Positions 41,102 through 49,527 of a DNA stretch of 64,000 nt are shown one piece after another. The stretch is taken from NCBI GenBank assembly GCA_045579085.1, contig JAZNLO010000010.1, positions 1 through 64,000 of the forward strand, written 5' to 3'. The stretch is from RGIG2206 sp045579085. Its GTDB lineage: Bacteria > Bacillota > Clostridia > Oscillospirales > Acutalibacteraceae. Under the pieces are notes generated by a model. It ran no database searches and was not told the origin of the DNA. It worked only from the letters and a program-made list of their open reading frames with translations. The position numbers and the translations under genes are program-made. Numbering within the stretch: the first letter of the stretch is position 1; every line of letters begins with the position of its first letter.

Positions 41102-42252
41102 TTAGAGCGGATGCGAAATGTCCAAACCGCAAAAAGTGCGGCGGCTGTCAACTGCAGAATATGACGTATGAGCGTCAGCTCAGCTTTAAACAGGTTAAGG
41201 TTATAAAGCTGCTGGGACGTTATCACCACGTAAGCGAGATAATCGGAATGGAATATCCGTACAACTATCGCAACAAGGTGCAAGCGGCGTTCGGCGAACG
41301 CGGAGGGCAGATGATATCAGGTATATATCAGTCCTCAACGCATAATATAGTGCCTGTTGACAGTTGTATGATAGAGGATATAAAGGCAGACCAGATAGTA
41401 GTGACGATACGCAAACTGGCTAAGAGCTTCAAATTGCGAGCGTTTAACGATACCTCGATGCGTGGCTTTTTGCGTCACGTGTTGATAAAGCGAGGCTTTT
41501 CAACAGGTCAAACAATGGTTGTGCTGGTAACGTCAGAGAGCACGTTCCCGTCGGCGTCAAAGTTCGTAAACGCACTGCTTGAGCGTCACCCCGATATCAC
41601 CACTATCGTGCAAAACGTGAATAATAAGCGTACAAGTCTCGTGCTCGGCGAACACAGCAGAACGCTTTACGGCAGCGGATATATCGAGGATACCTTGTGC
41701 GGCTGCAGATTCAGAATTTCACCGAAAGCGTTTTATCAGATAAATCCCATTCAAACCGAGATATTGTATTCAAAAGCTATGGAATACGCAGAGCTCGACG
41801 GCACACAAACCGTAATAGATGCGTATTGCGGAACGGGAACAATAGGCATAATTGCAGCAAGAAACGCTGAGAAAGTAATAGGTGTAGAGCTTAATTCGGA
41901 CGCCGTCAAGGATGCTAAGGTTAACGCTGAGCTGAACGACGTCAAGAACATCGAGTTTTATGAGGACGATGCAGGCAAATTTATGGTTAAGGCGGCTCAG
42001 TCGGGCTTTAAGTGCGACGTTGTTATTATGGACCCGCCACGTGCAGGCGCAACGTTAGAATTCTTACGCTCGCTTGTAACGCTTAACCCCAAAAGGATTG
42101 TTTATATATCGTGCAACCCTGAAACTCAGGCACGCGACTTGTCGTATATTACAAGGAAAGGCTACAAGGTAAGAAGAATCCAACCGGTAGATATGTTCCC
42201 ACACACAGAGCACGTGGAAACGGTAGTGCTGCTGGAAAGAATCATCAAATAA
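41098..42252 (+). CDS. Second RlmD-like uracil-5-methyltransferase, no TRAM domain
   Basis: This 384-residue paralogue starts at GTG 41098, overlapping the previous stop, behind GAGGGAGG. It lacks the TRAM domain but keeps the Fe-S Cys (CPNRKKCGGC, residues 8-17, and DSCMIED). It also keeps VIDAYCGTGTIGIIAA (about 239-254), VIMDPPRAGATLE and VYISCNPETQARDL with the catalytic Cys. It is therefore probably active. Two such enzymes could divide targets such as U747/U1939 of 23S rRNA and U54 of tRNA. The 3' end overlaps the converging AI-2E gene by 8 nt with no terminator. Confidence 0.9.
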   Translation: MIRADAKCPNRKKCGGCQLQNMTYERQLSFKQVKVIKLLGRYHHVSEIIGMEYPYNYRNKVQAAFGERGGQMISGIYQSSTHNIVPVDSCMIEDIKADQIVVTIRKLAKSFKLRAFNDTSMRGFLRHVLIKRGFSTGQTMVVLVTSESTFPSASKFVNALLERHPDITTIVQNVNNKRTSLVLGEHSRTLYGSGYIEDTLCGCRFRISPKAFYQINPIQTEILYSKAMEYAELDGTQTVIDAYCGTGTIGIIAARNAEKVIGVELNSDAVKDAKVNAELNDVKNIEFYEDDAGKFMVKAAQSGFKCDVVIMDPPRAGATLEFLRSLVTLNPKRIVYISCNPETQARDLSYITRKGYKVRRIQPVDMFPHTEHVETVVLLERIIK

Positions 42253-43282
42253 CATTCTGCTTGATGAGTTCTTTTGCAATTGATGCGGCGAACGGGGTAA
42301 AGATAAGCCCTGCAATGCCGAAAACCTTATAACCGATAAACATACAAATCAACACAGTAAGGGGGCTTAGTTTAATCTTAGCCCCTATTATTTTTGGCTC
42401 GACGAAGTGCCTTACAACAGAAACTGCAAGATACACTACAACCAACCCGATTCCCATAAAAAAGTTGTGCTTTAACAGCTCAACAATCGACCAGGGAATC
42501 AGTACGGTGCCCACGCCAAACAGCGGCAAAATATCAACCAAAGCCGTCAGAGCGGCTATTACTACAGGCTGTTTTACGCCCAGAACGAAAAATGCTAGCA
42601 AAAGCTCAAAGAATGTTATGCTAAGCAGAATGCCGTAGCCCTTTGTAATCATAACGGTTTTCTCGATTGTGATGCTTCTTGTTTGCGAAAGCTTTGTAAA
42701 ATTCTCTTTAGATATGGTTTGAGAGATAAACGAGCGCAGCTTATAGTAATCGGCGGAAACGATATATGATGCAATCACTGTTACGATTATAGTTATAAAT
42801 GAGGAGGGGAGCTGACCTGCCGTTCCCGTTAAAAGAGAGGTTAAATTAGTCATAAGCTCGCCAAGCAATGCGCTTGGAGCCTCGCTTATGGCTTGCGACA
42901 GAGACGGCAGAATGTTAGCATTGAAAGCGGCAAACAGCTTGCTGAATTCGTTTACCCATTCTTGAACTGCTTTCATAGCGCTTGGCAACTTTTCAACCGC
43001 AACCTGAGCAGCGGCATACAGTTGATACACGCCAAAGAAAAGCACGCTCATTAGAATAAGCAGAGCAAAGGTTACGGTTATCACAGAGCATATTTTTCTC
43101 GGGATTTTCGTCCGCTTTTGCAGAGCGTCAATAGGCTTGCGGGTCAGTTCGGCGATAATCACCGCTATGATAAACGGGAGTATGATTTTCAATAGATATT
43201 TAAACACCAGATATATCAAGCTTATGATGACTGCAACATATAATATTTTGTAGAGGTTGTTTTTGGCGTTTGTAATCTGCAT
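42245..43282 (-). CDS. AI-2E family transporter
   Basis: This 345-residue membrane protein of the AI-2E (YdiK/PerM/YtvI) superfamily has about eight helices. It includes the family features PLFGVGTVLIPW (about residues 256-267) and the C-terminal IGAKIKLSPLTVLICMFIGY-like segment (in pieces) ending AASIAKEL. The central extracellular stretch (about 85-150) is helical, as in YtvI. Members transport diverse or unknown substrates, including sodium-proton exchange in some Bacillota; autoinducer export cannot be assumed. It converges on the RNA methyltransferase gene. Confidence 0.9.
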   Translation of the reverse strand: MQITNAKNNLYKILYVAVIISLIYLVFKYLLKIILPFIIAVIIAELTRKPIDALQKRTKIPRKICSVITVTFALLILMSVLFFGVYQLYAAAQVAVEKLPSAMKAVQEWVNEFSKLFAAFNANILPSLSQAISEAPSALLGELMTNLTSLLTGTAGQLPSSFITIIVTVIASYIVSADYYKLRSFISQTISKENFTKLSQTRSITIEKTVMITKGYGILLSITFFELLLAFFVLGVKQPVVIAALTALVDILPLFGVGTVLIPWSIVELLKHNFFMGIGLVVVYLAVSVVRHFVEPKIIGAKIKLSPLTVLICMFIGYKVFGIAGLIFTPFAASIAKELIKQNVI

Positions 43283-43342
43283 AATTTAAGCCTCCGCAGT
43301 AAATTTAGGATATATTTATGTATTATTATTTGCATATTATTC

Positions 43343-43371
43343 TTGATTAAGCAAAAACGATGTGTTATAAT
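43343..43371 (+). promoter_or_regulatory. Promoter of hom-lysC
   Basis: TTGATT (43343-43348), 17 bp, perfect TATAAT (43366-43371), 41 nt before hom. The leader is too short for a T-box or lysine riboswitch. Confidence 0.75.
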
Positions 43372-43412
43372 GTTTTATCAACAATTATTTTCTCCTAAAA
43401 GGAGTGAGGAAA

Positions 43413-44636
43413 ATGGTAGATATCGCTATAATGGGGCACGGAACGGTAGGCTCAGGTGTTGTTGAGGTTTTAAAGCACAACTGTGACAGTATCACAAAGC
43501 GCGCCGGCGAGGAAATCAATATTAAACATATCCTTGATTTAAGAGATTTTCCTGATAGCCCTTATGCAGATAAGTTCATAAAAGACTTTGCTGTTATTGA
43601 GCGTGATACAGACGTAAAGATTGTCGTTGAGTGTATGGGCGGTCTGCGTCCTGCGTATGATTTTGTAAAGCGCTGCTTGCTTTCTGGAAAGAGCGTTGTC
43701 ACGTCAAATAAGGAGCTGATGGCAACAAAGGGCTGTGAGCTTTTAAGCATAGCAAAGGAAAGAAACCTTAACATATTGTTTGAGGCGAGCGTAGGCGGCG
43801 GTATTCCGATAATTCGCCCGATGGTGCAGTGCCTTGCCGCAAACGAGATAAGCGACATTGTGGGCATATTAAACGGCACCACAAACTTCATCTTGACAAA
43901 GATGTTCAAGGAAGGAATGTCGTTTGAGCAGGCTCTGGCAATGGCTCAGGAAAACGGCTACGCAGAGCGTGACCCGTCAGCAGATGTTGACGGAATAGAT
44001 GCTTGCAGAAAAATCGCAATACTTGCATCGCTCGCATTTGGCAAGCACGTCAATCCCGACTTAATCAGCACCGTTGGCATAACGGGTATAACGCTTGCTG
44101 ACGTAAGCTATGCTGAAAAGTGGGGCGGCGTAATCAAGCTGATAGGCAGAGTGCGCAAGTATGAGGACGGCACAATTCTGCCGACTGTATACCCTGCATT
44201 CATTCCCAAATACAGCCAGCTTTCATCGGTTGACGATGTGTTCAACGCAATTATGGTGCGTGGCGATGCAACCGGCGAGGTAATGTTTTACGGCAGAGGC
44301 GCAGGCAAGCTTCCCACAGCCAGCGCAGTAGTAGCAGACGTAGTTGACTGCGTAAAGCATATCACAGCACGTAAGTATGTCTATTGGGGTGAAAGTGAGG
44401 ACGGCTATATCAGAGACCACAACCTTGCCTACGGCGAGCTGTTTGTTCGCGCTAAGGTTGCAAACTATGATGAAGCGCTTAAGTTAATAAATCAAGAGTT
44501 CAACGTTCAGACTGTGCTCAGTGAGTCAGGCGAAGAGTTGGCATTTATCACAGCGGGCGTGGAAAAGGAAACCGTCGACAAGTTGAACGCTTGTCAGAGC
44601 ATAGAGGTAAAATCAGTAATCCACGTGCTTGATTGA
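43413..44636 (+). CDS. hom: Homoserine dehydrogenase
   Basis: Hom reduces aspartate semialdehyde to homoserine for threonine and methionine. The 407-residue protein has an NAD(P) fold IAIMGHGTVGSGVVEVL (about residues 4-20), SNKELMATKG (about 105-114), GILNGTTNFILTKM (about 152-165) and the catalytic region ERDPSADVDGIDACRK (about 190-205). A C-terminal ACT-like regulatory segment (ELFVRAKVANYDEAL onward) is present. Start at 43413 has AAAGGAG about 8 nt upstream. It lies 18 nt before lysC, placing aspartate-family steps 1 and 3 in one operon. Confidence 0.94.
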   Translation: MVDIAIMGHGTVGSGVVEVLKHNCDSITKRAGEEINIKHILDLRDFPDSPYADKFIKDFAVIERDTDVKIVVECMGGLRPAYDFVKRCLLSGKSVVTSNKELMATKGCELLSIAKERNLNILFEASVGGGIPIIRPMVQCLAANEISDIVGILNGTTNFILTKMFKEGMSFEQALAMAQENGYAERDPSADVDGIDACRKIAILASLAFGKHVNPDLISTVGITGITLADVSYAEKWGGVIKLIGRVRKYEDGTILPTVYPAFIPKYSQLSSVDDVFNAIMVRGDATGEVMFYGRGAGKLPTASAVVADVVDCVKHITARKYVYWGESEDGYIRDHNLAYGELFVRAKVANYDEALKLINQEFNVQTVLSESGEELAFITAGVEKETVDKLNACQSIEVKSVIHVLD

Positions 44637-44654
44637 TAAAACTGGAGGTAGCAT

Positions 44655-45848
44655 ATGGCATTAATAGTACAAAAATTCGGCGGCAGCTCAGTTGCAAACG
44701 CAGAGCGCGTAATGAACGTTGCCCGCATAATAACAGACACATATAAGGCCGGCAACAGCGTTGTTGTTGCGGTTTCAGCACAGGGCGACACAACTGACGA
44801 CCTTATTGAAAAAGCAAACGAGATAAATCCTGAGGCATCAAAGCGTGAGATGGATATGCTTTTGTCGGCAGGCGAGCAGATATCAATTGCTCTGCTTGCA
44901 ATGGCGATTGAAAAGCTCGGATATCCTGTTGTTTCGCTTTTGGGCTGGCAGGCAGGTGTTCAGACCGATTCGAATTACGGCATAGCAAAGATAAAAACCG
45001 TAACGTCTGAAAGACTGTCCACAGAGCTTGCAAAGAAAAACATAGTCATCGTTGCGGGCTTTCAGGGTATCAACAAGTTTGAAGACATAACCACACTTGG
45101 ACGAGGCGGTTCTGATACAAGCGCAGTAGCGTTAGCGTGCGCGCTCAACGCAGATAAGTGCCAGATATACACCGACGTAGACGGTGTATACACCGCAGAC
45201 CCAAGAAAAGTTACAGGCACCAAGAAGCTCGACGAGATAACCTATGACGAGATGCTTGAGCTTGCAACACTCGGAGCACAGGTGCTCCATAACCGTTCGG
45301 TTGAAATGGCGAAAAAATATGGGATTGCAATTGAGGTTTTAAGCAGCCTTGAGCGCAAACCCGGAACAATTGTTAAGGAGAGCGTCAAAATGGAAAAAAT
45401 GTTGGTAAGAGGTGTCGCAAAGGACACCGACGTAGCAAGAATATCAGTGGTTGGACTGCCTGACACACCGGGCGTAGCCTTCAAGCTTTTTGACCGCCTT
45501 GCAAAGAGAAAGACAAACGTTGATATCATTCTCCAGTCAGTCGGCAGAGACGGCACAAAGGATATCACCTTTACAGTAGCTAAGGGTCAGGCAAAGGGCG
45601 CTCTTGAGGCGATTGCCGAAATGTTTGACGGTAAGGTAATTTGCGATGAAAACGTTGCAAAGATATCTATTGTCGGAGCAGGAATGGAAACCCATCCCGG
45701 TGTAGCGGCAAAAATGTTTGAGGCATTGTATGAGTGCGGAATCAACATTCAAATGATAGCAACAAGCGAGATAAAGGTATCAGTTCTTATAGACCTTAAA
45801 GACGCAGACAAAGCGTGCCAAGCGGTTCATGATGCGTTTATAAAGTAA
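44655..45848 (+). CDS. lysC: Aspartate kinase
   Basis: LysC phosphorylates aspartate, the entry step to lysine, threonine and methionine. The 397-residue enzyme has the catalytic N-terminus VQKFGGSSVANAERV (residues 5-19), TTLGRGGSDTSAVAL (about 147-161) and YTDVDGVYTADPR (about 172-184). Two ACT domains follow (about 260-397), with VGRDGTKDITFTV and GAGMETHPGVAAKMFEAL. Feedback control by lysine or threonine is expected from the ACT pair but cannot be assigned. RBS GGAGGTAG. Confidence 0.95.
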   Translation: MALIVQKFGGSSVANAERVMNVARIITDTYKAGNSVVVAVSAQGDTTDDLIEKANEINPEASKREMDMLLSAGEQISIALLAMAIEKLGYPVVSLLGWQAGVQTDSNYGIAKIKTVTSERLSTELAKKNIVIVAGFQGINKFEDITTLGRGGSDTSAVALACALNADKCQIYTDVDGVYTADPRKVTGTKKLDEITYDEMLELATLGAQVLHNRSVEMAKKYGIAIEVLSSLERKPGTIVKESVKMEKMLVRGVAKDTDVARISVVGLPDTPGVAFKLFDRLAKRKTNVDIILQSVGRDGTKDITFTVAKGQAKGALEAIAEMFDGKVICDENVAKISIVGAGMETHPGVAAKMFEALYECGINIQMIATSEIKVSVLIDLKDADKACQAVHDAFIK

Positions 45849-45861
45849 TATTTGCATAACG

Positions 45862-45894
45862 AAACCGCAGTTGAGTATATATCAACTGCGGTTT
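45862..45894 (+). terminator. Terminator of hom-lysC
   Basis: AAACCGCAGTTGA (45862-45874) pairs perfectly with TCAACTGCGGTTT (45882-45894), then TTCTGC. The U-run is short, so some read-through to the flavoprotein pair is possible. Confidence 0.7.
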
Positions 45895-45912
45895 TCTGCA
45901 TAGGAGAAGTAA

Positions 45913-47136
45913 ATGACTTTATATGATATTTTAGTTATTGGCGGCGGCGCATCAGGAATGATGGCGGCAATAACCGCCAAGAGCGAAGCGCCTCATATGA
46001 GCGTTGCTGTTTTAGAGGGACAAAACAGGGTAGGCAAAAAACTGCTCACCACAGGCAACGGACGTTGCAACCTCACTAATACGGGCATTGATATCTCACG
46101 TTATCATAGCGAGAGTCCCGATTTGGTTAAGCTTGTGCTCGATGCCTTCGATAAGGCTAAAACGGAGGAGTTTTTCGGCTCGCTTGGAATATTGTTCAAA
46201 GAGGGTGAAAACGGCAAGCTCTTTCCGTTTTCACTTCAGGCGGCATCAGTTGTGAACGCTTTGCGCTTAAAATGCGAGAGCATCGGCGTGGAGATTATCA
46301 CTGACGCAAAGGTGGAGAAAATCAGCAAGGAGCTTGTGGTGAAAACCGCTCAGGGTGATTTTAAGGGTAAGGCTGTTATTGTTGCTTGCGGCGGTTGTTC
46401 TGCTAAGAACACAGGCTCCGACGGAAGCGGCTTCGAGTTGTTGCGCTCGTTAGGACATAGCTGCACAACGCTCTATCCCGCCATAACTCCAATCCGCACC
46501 GAAACTGCACCTATAAAAGCGGCAAAGGGAGCCAAAACTGTTTGCGCGCTCAGAGCGCAGTCGGGCGACGAGGTGCGCACAGAATTTGGCGAGGTTTTGT
46601 TCACGGAATACGGAATATCAGGCCCGCCTGTGTTGCAGCTTTCGGGCTTTGCGGCATCGCATAAAAATGTCAAAATCAGCTTGGATATGCTGCCTGAAAT
46701 GACACAGGACGAGCTGTTTAAATATGTCTTTTCACGTAAAGATAACGTGTTTGAGGACAGAATGGAAAACCTGTTTTTAGGTTTGTTGCCAAAGCCGATA
46801 AGCCTCATTGTGCTTAAATACTGCGGTATGAACGTTAACGATAGCTGTATTGCGCTTGAAAAACGCAGTATATCAAAGCTTGTAAATGCAGTCAAGGCAT
46901 TAACCTTAGACGTAACAGGCGTGTGTGGATATGACTCAGCGCAGGTCACTGCAGGGGGAATAAGACTTAGCGAGTTTGATTCGTTCCTCTGCTCAAAAGT
47001 GGCAAGAGGCGTGTTTGCGTGCGGCGAGGTGCTTGACGTTTACGGCGACTGCGGCGGCTTTAATCTGCAGTGGGCGTGGTCGAGCGGACATATAGCAGGT
47101 CGTGCAGCGAGCTTATTTGCGGGGAAAAACGTATGA
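45913..47136 (+). CDS. HI0933/BaiN-like NAD(P)/FAD-dependent oxidoreductase
   Basis: This 407-residue flavoprotein of the HI0933 family (YhiN, BaiN) opens with ILVIGGGASGMMAAITA (residues 6-22). It has the family's GKKLLTTGNGRCNLTNT (about 43-59), FKEGENGKLFPFS and the C-terminal GVFACGEVLDVYGDCGGFNLQWAWSSG (in pieces, about 360-390) that closes over FAD. BaiN homologues act in gut bile-acid reduction in some clostridia, but most family members have no known substrate. It overlaps the next flavoprotein gene by ATGA. Confidence 0.9.
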   Translation: MTLYDILVIGGGASGMMAAITAKSEAPHMSVAVLEGQNRVGKKLLTTGNGRCNLTNTGIDISRYHSESPDLVKLVLDAFDKAKTEEFFGSLGILFKEGENGKLFPFSLQAASVVNALRLKCESIGVEIITDAKVEKISKELVVKTAQGDFKGKAVIVACGGCSAKNTGSDGSGFELLRSLGHSCTTLYPAITPIRTETAPIKAAKGAKTVCALRAQSGDEVRTEFGEVLFTEYGISGPPVLQLSGFAASHKNVKISLDMLPEMTQDELFKYVFSRKDNVFEDRMENLFLGLLPKPISLIVLKYCGMNVNDSCIALEKRSISKLVNAVKALTLDVTGVCGYDSAQVTAGGIRLSEFDSFLCSKVARGVFACGEVLDVYGDCGGFNLQWAWSSGHIAGRAASLFAGKNV

Positions 47137-48704
47137 TAATCATAAGAAACATCAAGGTGCCGCTTGATGAGGCGGACAACCTTAGAAAAATATGTGCTGA
47201 TGCGCTTAGATGCGATTCTCAGCTGATAAAAAGCTGCAAACTCGTTAAACGCTCGGTTGATGCAAGGAAGAAAAACAATGGTCACTTCGTTTACACCTTG
47301 CTCGCAGACGTTGCTGACGAGTTCAGACTTGTTAGACGCTGCAAGTCGGCTGAAATATATACAGAGCCGAAAGATGAGCCGCTTGTACCGCTGCGTGACC
47401 GTTCAAAGCTGCCGCCCGTCGTGGTAGGCAGTGGACCTGCAGGATTGTTTGCAGCGTTGACTTTAGCGCAAAACGGCTATAAGCCCATACTTATCGAGCG
47501 TGGCAAAAGCGTTGATGATAGAAAAAAAGCGGTTGAGCGTTTTTGGTGCGAGCATCTGCTTGATACAGAAACTAATGTGCAGTTTGGCGAGGGCGGCGCA
47601 GGCACATTTTCAGACGGCAAGCTCAACACAGGCACAAAGGATTTAAGAATAAAGCAAGTGTTAAGCACCTTTGCGGAGTTTGGTGCGCCTGAAAACATCC
47701 TGTATGATGCCCAGCCGCATATAGGCACAGACCTCTTGTCAGAGGTGATAAAGAATATCCGTAACTGCATAATTGAGCTTGGCGGAAGCGTTATGTTTGA
47801 AACCAAACTGACGGATATCACCTTTGAAAACGGGGTTAAGAGCGTCACCTGTCTTAGCAAGTCGGGTGAGAGCAAAATCGAGTGCGACAGCGTCGTTTTA
47901 GCAATAGGACACAGTGCCAGAGATACGTTTTTGATGCTCGAGCAAAAGGGCGTGCCGATGGAGCCTAAGCCGTTTTCGGTGGGCGTCAGAATTGAGCATC
48001 TGCAAAGCAGTATCAATTTGGCAAGGTACGGAGATTTTGCATCGCATCGAGCGTTGTCGGCTGCCAGTTATAAGCTTGCCGCTCATATAGGCGACAGAGG
48101 GGTGTATACCTTTTGTATGTGCCCCGGCGGAGTGGTTGTGGCAGCCGCGAGCGAGCCTGAAACAGTGGTCACAAACGGAATGAGCTATAACGCTCGTGAC
48201 GGCAAAAATGCAAACAGTGCCTTGCTTGTAGGCGTAGGACAAAAGGACTTCGGCGGTGACGATGCGCTTGCAGGCGTCAGATTTCAACAGATGCTTGAGC
48301 GCAAAGCGTTTGATTTAAGCGGTTCGTACAAGGCGCCTTGTCAGCGAGTAGGCGACTTTTTGCAAAACAAAAAAACCGCAACCTTCGGCAGCGTAAAGCC
48401 AAGTTTTACTGCTGGGGTAGAGGCGGCGAACATTTGTGATATTCTGCCTGACTATGTAACCGATACGATAAAGCAGGGCTTGAGCGAGTTTGGCAAAAGC
48501 ATAAACGGCTTTGATGCAGAGGATGCAGTCCTGACTGCGCCCGAAACACGCAGTTCATCGCCTGTCAGAATTTTGCGAGATGACAGCTTGCAGTCGTTCA
48601 GAGGATTGTACCCGTGCGGCGAGGGCGCAGGCTATGCAGGCGGTATTATGTCCGCAGCGGTAGACGGAATACGTTGCGCCGAAAAAATAATGCTTACTAA
48701 ATAG
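47133..48704 (+). CDS. FAD-dependent dehydrogenase, COG2509 type
   Basis: This 523-residue protein has an N-terminal alpha/beta domain (residues 1-90, IIIRNIKVPLDEAD...) and an FAD-binding domain. The FAD domain begins PPVVVGSGPAGLFAALTLA (about 98-116) with LIERGKSV, then NVQFGEGGAGTFSDGKLNTG (about 150-169), hallmark of the COG2509 uncharacterised dehydrogenases. FCMCPGGVVVAA and LYPCGEGAGYAGGI close it. Start at 47133 overlaps the BaiN-like stop. The longer frame is internal to that gene. Substrate unknown. Pairing of two flavoproteins in one transcript suggests linked redox steps. Confidence 0.9.
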   Translation: MIIIRNIKVPLDEADNLRKICADALRCDSQLIKSCKLVKRSVDARKKNNGHFVYTLLADVADEFRLVRRCKSAEIYTEPKDEPLVPLRDRSKLPPVVVGSGPAGLFAALTLAQNGYKPILIERGKSVDDRKKAVERFWCEHLLDTETNVQFGEGGAGTFSDGKLNTGTKDLRIKQVLSTFAEFGAPENILYDAQPHIGTDLLSEVIKNIRNCIIELGGSVMFETKLTDITFENGVKSVTCLSKSGESKIECDSVVLAIGHSARDTFLMLEQKGVPMEPKPFSVGVRIEHLQSSINLARYGDFASHRALSAASYKLAAHIGDRGVYTFCMCPGGVVVAAASEPETVVTNGMSYNARDGKNANSALLVGVGQKDFGGDDALAGVRFQQMLERKAFDLSGSYKAPCQRVGDFLQNKKTATFGSVKPSFTAGVEAANICDILPDYVTDTIKQGLSEFGKSINGFDAEDAVLTAPETRSSSPVRILRDDSLQSFRGLYPCGEGAGYAGGIMSAAVDGIRCAEKIMLTK

Positions 48705-48720
48705 CAGAAAAATACGGCGA

Positions 48721-48749
48721 TTGACATTAGGTTTTGCCAATGATAAAAT
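48721..48749 (+). promoter_or_regulatory. Promoter of pyrR
   Basis: Perfect TTGACA (48721-48726), 17 bp, TAAAAT (48744-48749), 37 nt before the start. pyrR is thus transcribed ahead of, and outside, the attenuator. Confidence 0.75.
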
Positions 48750-48786
48750 ATACTTTGATATAAGATTTATGTTGTGGGGTAAAATG

Positions 48787-49326
48787 ATGAAACAAAAAGC
48801 AAAAATAATGGACGAGCTTGCCATAAAAAGAGCTATGGCACGAATCACTCACGAAATTATTGAGCACAATCAGGGCGTAGAGGACGTCTGCCTGTTGGGC
48901 ATAAAACGAAGAGGAATACCGCTTGCAAATATGTTGGCGGAAAACATACTTAAGTTTGAGGGTGCAGAGGTGCCTGTAGGTTATCTGGATATAACCAAGC
49001 ACCGTGACGACCTTTCCGATGCAGACAAGCTTGTGCTTGCGGGCGACTGTCATTTTCCGTGCGATATAAAGAATAAGAGAGTTATAATCGTGGATGACGT
49101 TCTCTATACAGGTAGAACGGCACGCGCCGCGATGGAAGCAGTTTTCGCTTATGGCAGACCTGATTGTCTGCAGTTTGCAGTTTTAATCGACAGAGGTCAC
49201 AGAGAGGTGCCGATAAGGGCTGATTACGTCTGCAAAAACGTACCCACCTCGCTTAATGAAATAGTTTCGGTTATGATAAACGATATAGACGGCGAAACAG
49301 GTGTTTATATCTGTGATATTGAGTAA
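48787..49326 (+). CDS. pyrR: PyrR, pyrimidine operon RNA-binding attenuator protein
   Basis: PyrR binds pyr leader RNA in the presence of UMP and promotes termination; it also has uracil phosphoribosyltransferase activity. The 179-residue protein has the PRPP loop VIIVDDVLYTGRTARAAMEA (about residues 95-114) and the N-terminal MDELAIKRAMARITHEIIE typical of PyrR. LIDRGHREVPIRADYVCKN (about 137-155) carries the basic RNA-binding face. The length equals B. subtilis PyrR. ATG at 48787 lies 6 nt after TGGGGT. Its RNA target is found just downstream. Confidence 0.94.
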   Translation: MKQKAKIMDELAIKRAMARITHEIIEHNQGVEDVCLLGIKRRGIPLANMLAENILKFEGAEVPVGYLDITKHRDDLSDADKLVLAGDCHFPCDIKNKRVIIVDDVLYTGRTARAAMEAVFAYGRPDCLQFAVLIDRGHREVPIRADYVCKNVPTSLNEIVSVMINDIDGETGVYICDIE

Positions 49327-49345
49327 AAAATATTTGAAAGAGTAT

Positions 49346-49374
49346 TTGACAAGCGCTTAAAACTGTGATATAAT
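49346..49374 (+). promoter_or_regulatory. Promoter of the pyrC-pyrB operon
   Basis: Perfect consensus TTGACA (49346-49351), 17 bp, TATAAT (49369-49374). Strong initiation here makes the downstream attenuator the main control point. Confidence 0.88.
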
Positions 49375-49383
49375 CACCTAAAG

Positions 49384-49422
49384 TTAATCTTTAAGACGAT
49401 ACAGAGATATCGGCAAGATTAA
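49384..49422 (+). promoter_or_regulatory. PyrR-binding hairpin in the pyr leader
   Basis: Lower stem TTAATCTT/AAGATTAA (8 bp, 49384-49391 with 49415-49422). An asymmetric internal bulge (TAAGA against GC) follows, then upper stem CGATA/TATCG (49397-49401 with 49408-49412). The upper stem closes a hexaloop CAGAGA. That is the CNGNGA loop and architecture of known PyrR binding sites. Confidence 0.85.
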
Positions 49423-49477
49423 GTTATAGGAAAGATATAGGCGCAGTGTACGCTGCACCGATGTTTTTATGTAGCTT

Positions 49478-49513
49478 AAGCCTTGCTGAAATTCAGCAGG
49501 GCTTGTTTTTTTG
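49478..49513 (+). terminator. pyr attenuator: PyrR-dependent attenuator before pyrC
   Basis: AAGCCTTGCTGAA (49478-49490) pairs with TTCAGCAGGGCTT (to 49504), with one G-U pair, followed by GTTTTTTTTG. The terminator ends 15 nt before the pyrC start and overlaps its leader. Sequence between (GCGCAGTGTACGCTGC, about 49441-49456) can form an alternative fold. Under low UMP an antiterminator would replace this hairpin. Confidence 0.85.
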
Positions 49514-49527
49514 AAAGGGGTTTTATT

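Noticed and set aside
42245..43282. Calling the AI-2E family gene a quorum-sensing exporter
   Set aside because: The family name is historical. Members have varied substrates and no LuxS or signalling gene is nearby.
43372..43412. T-box or lysine riboswitch ahead of hom-lysC
   Set aside because: The promoter is about 41 nt from the start codon, and no specifier or aptamer structure fits.
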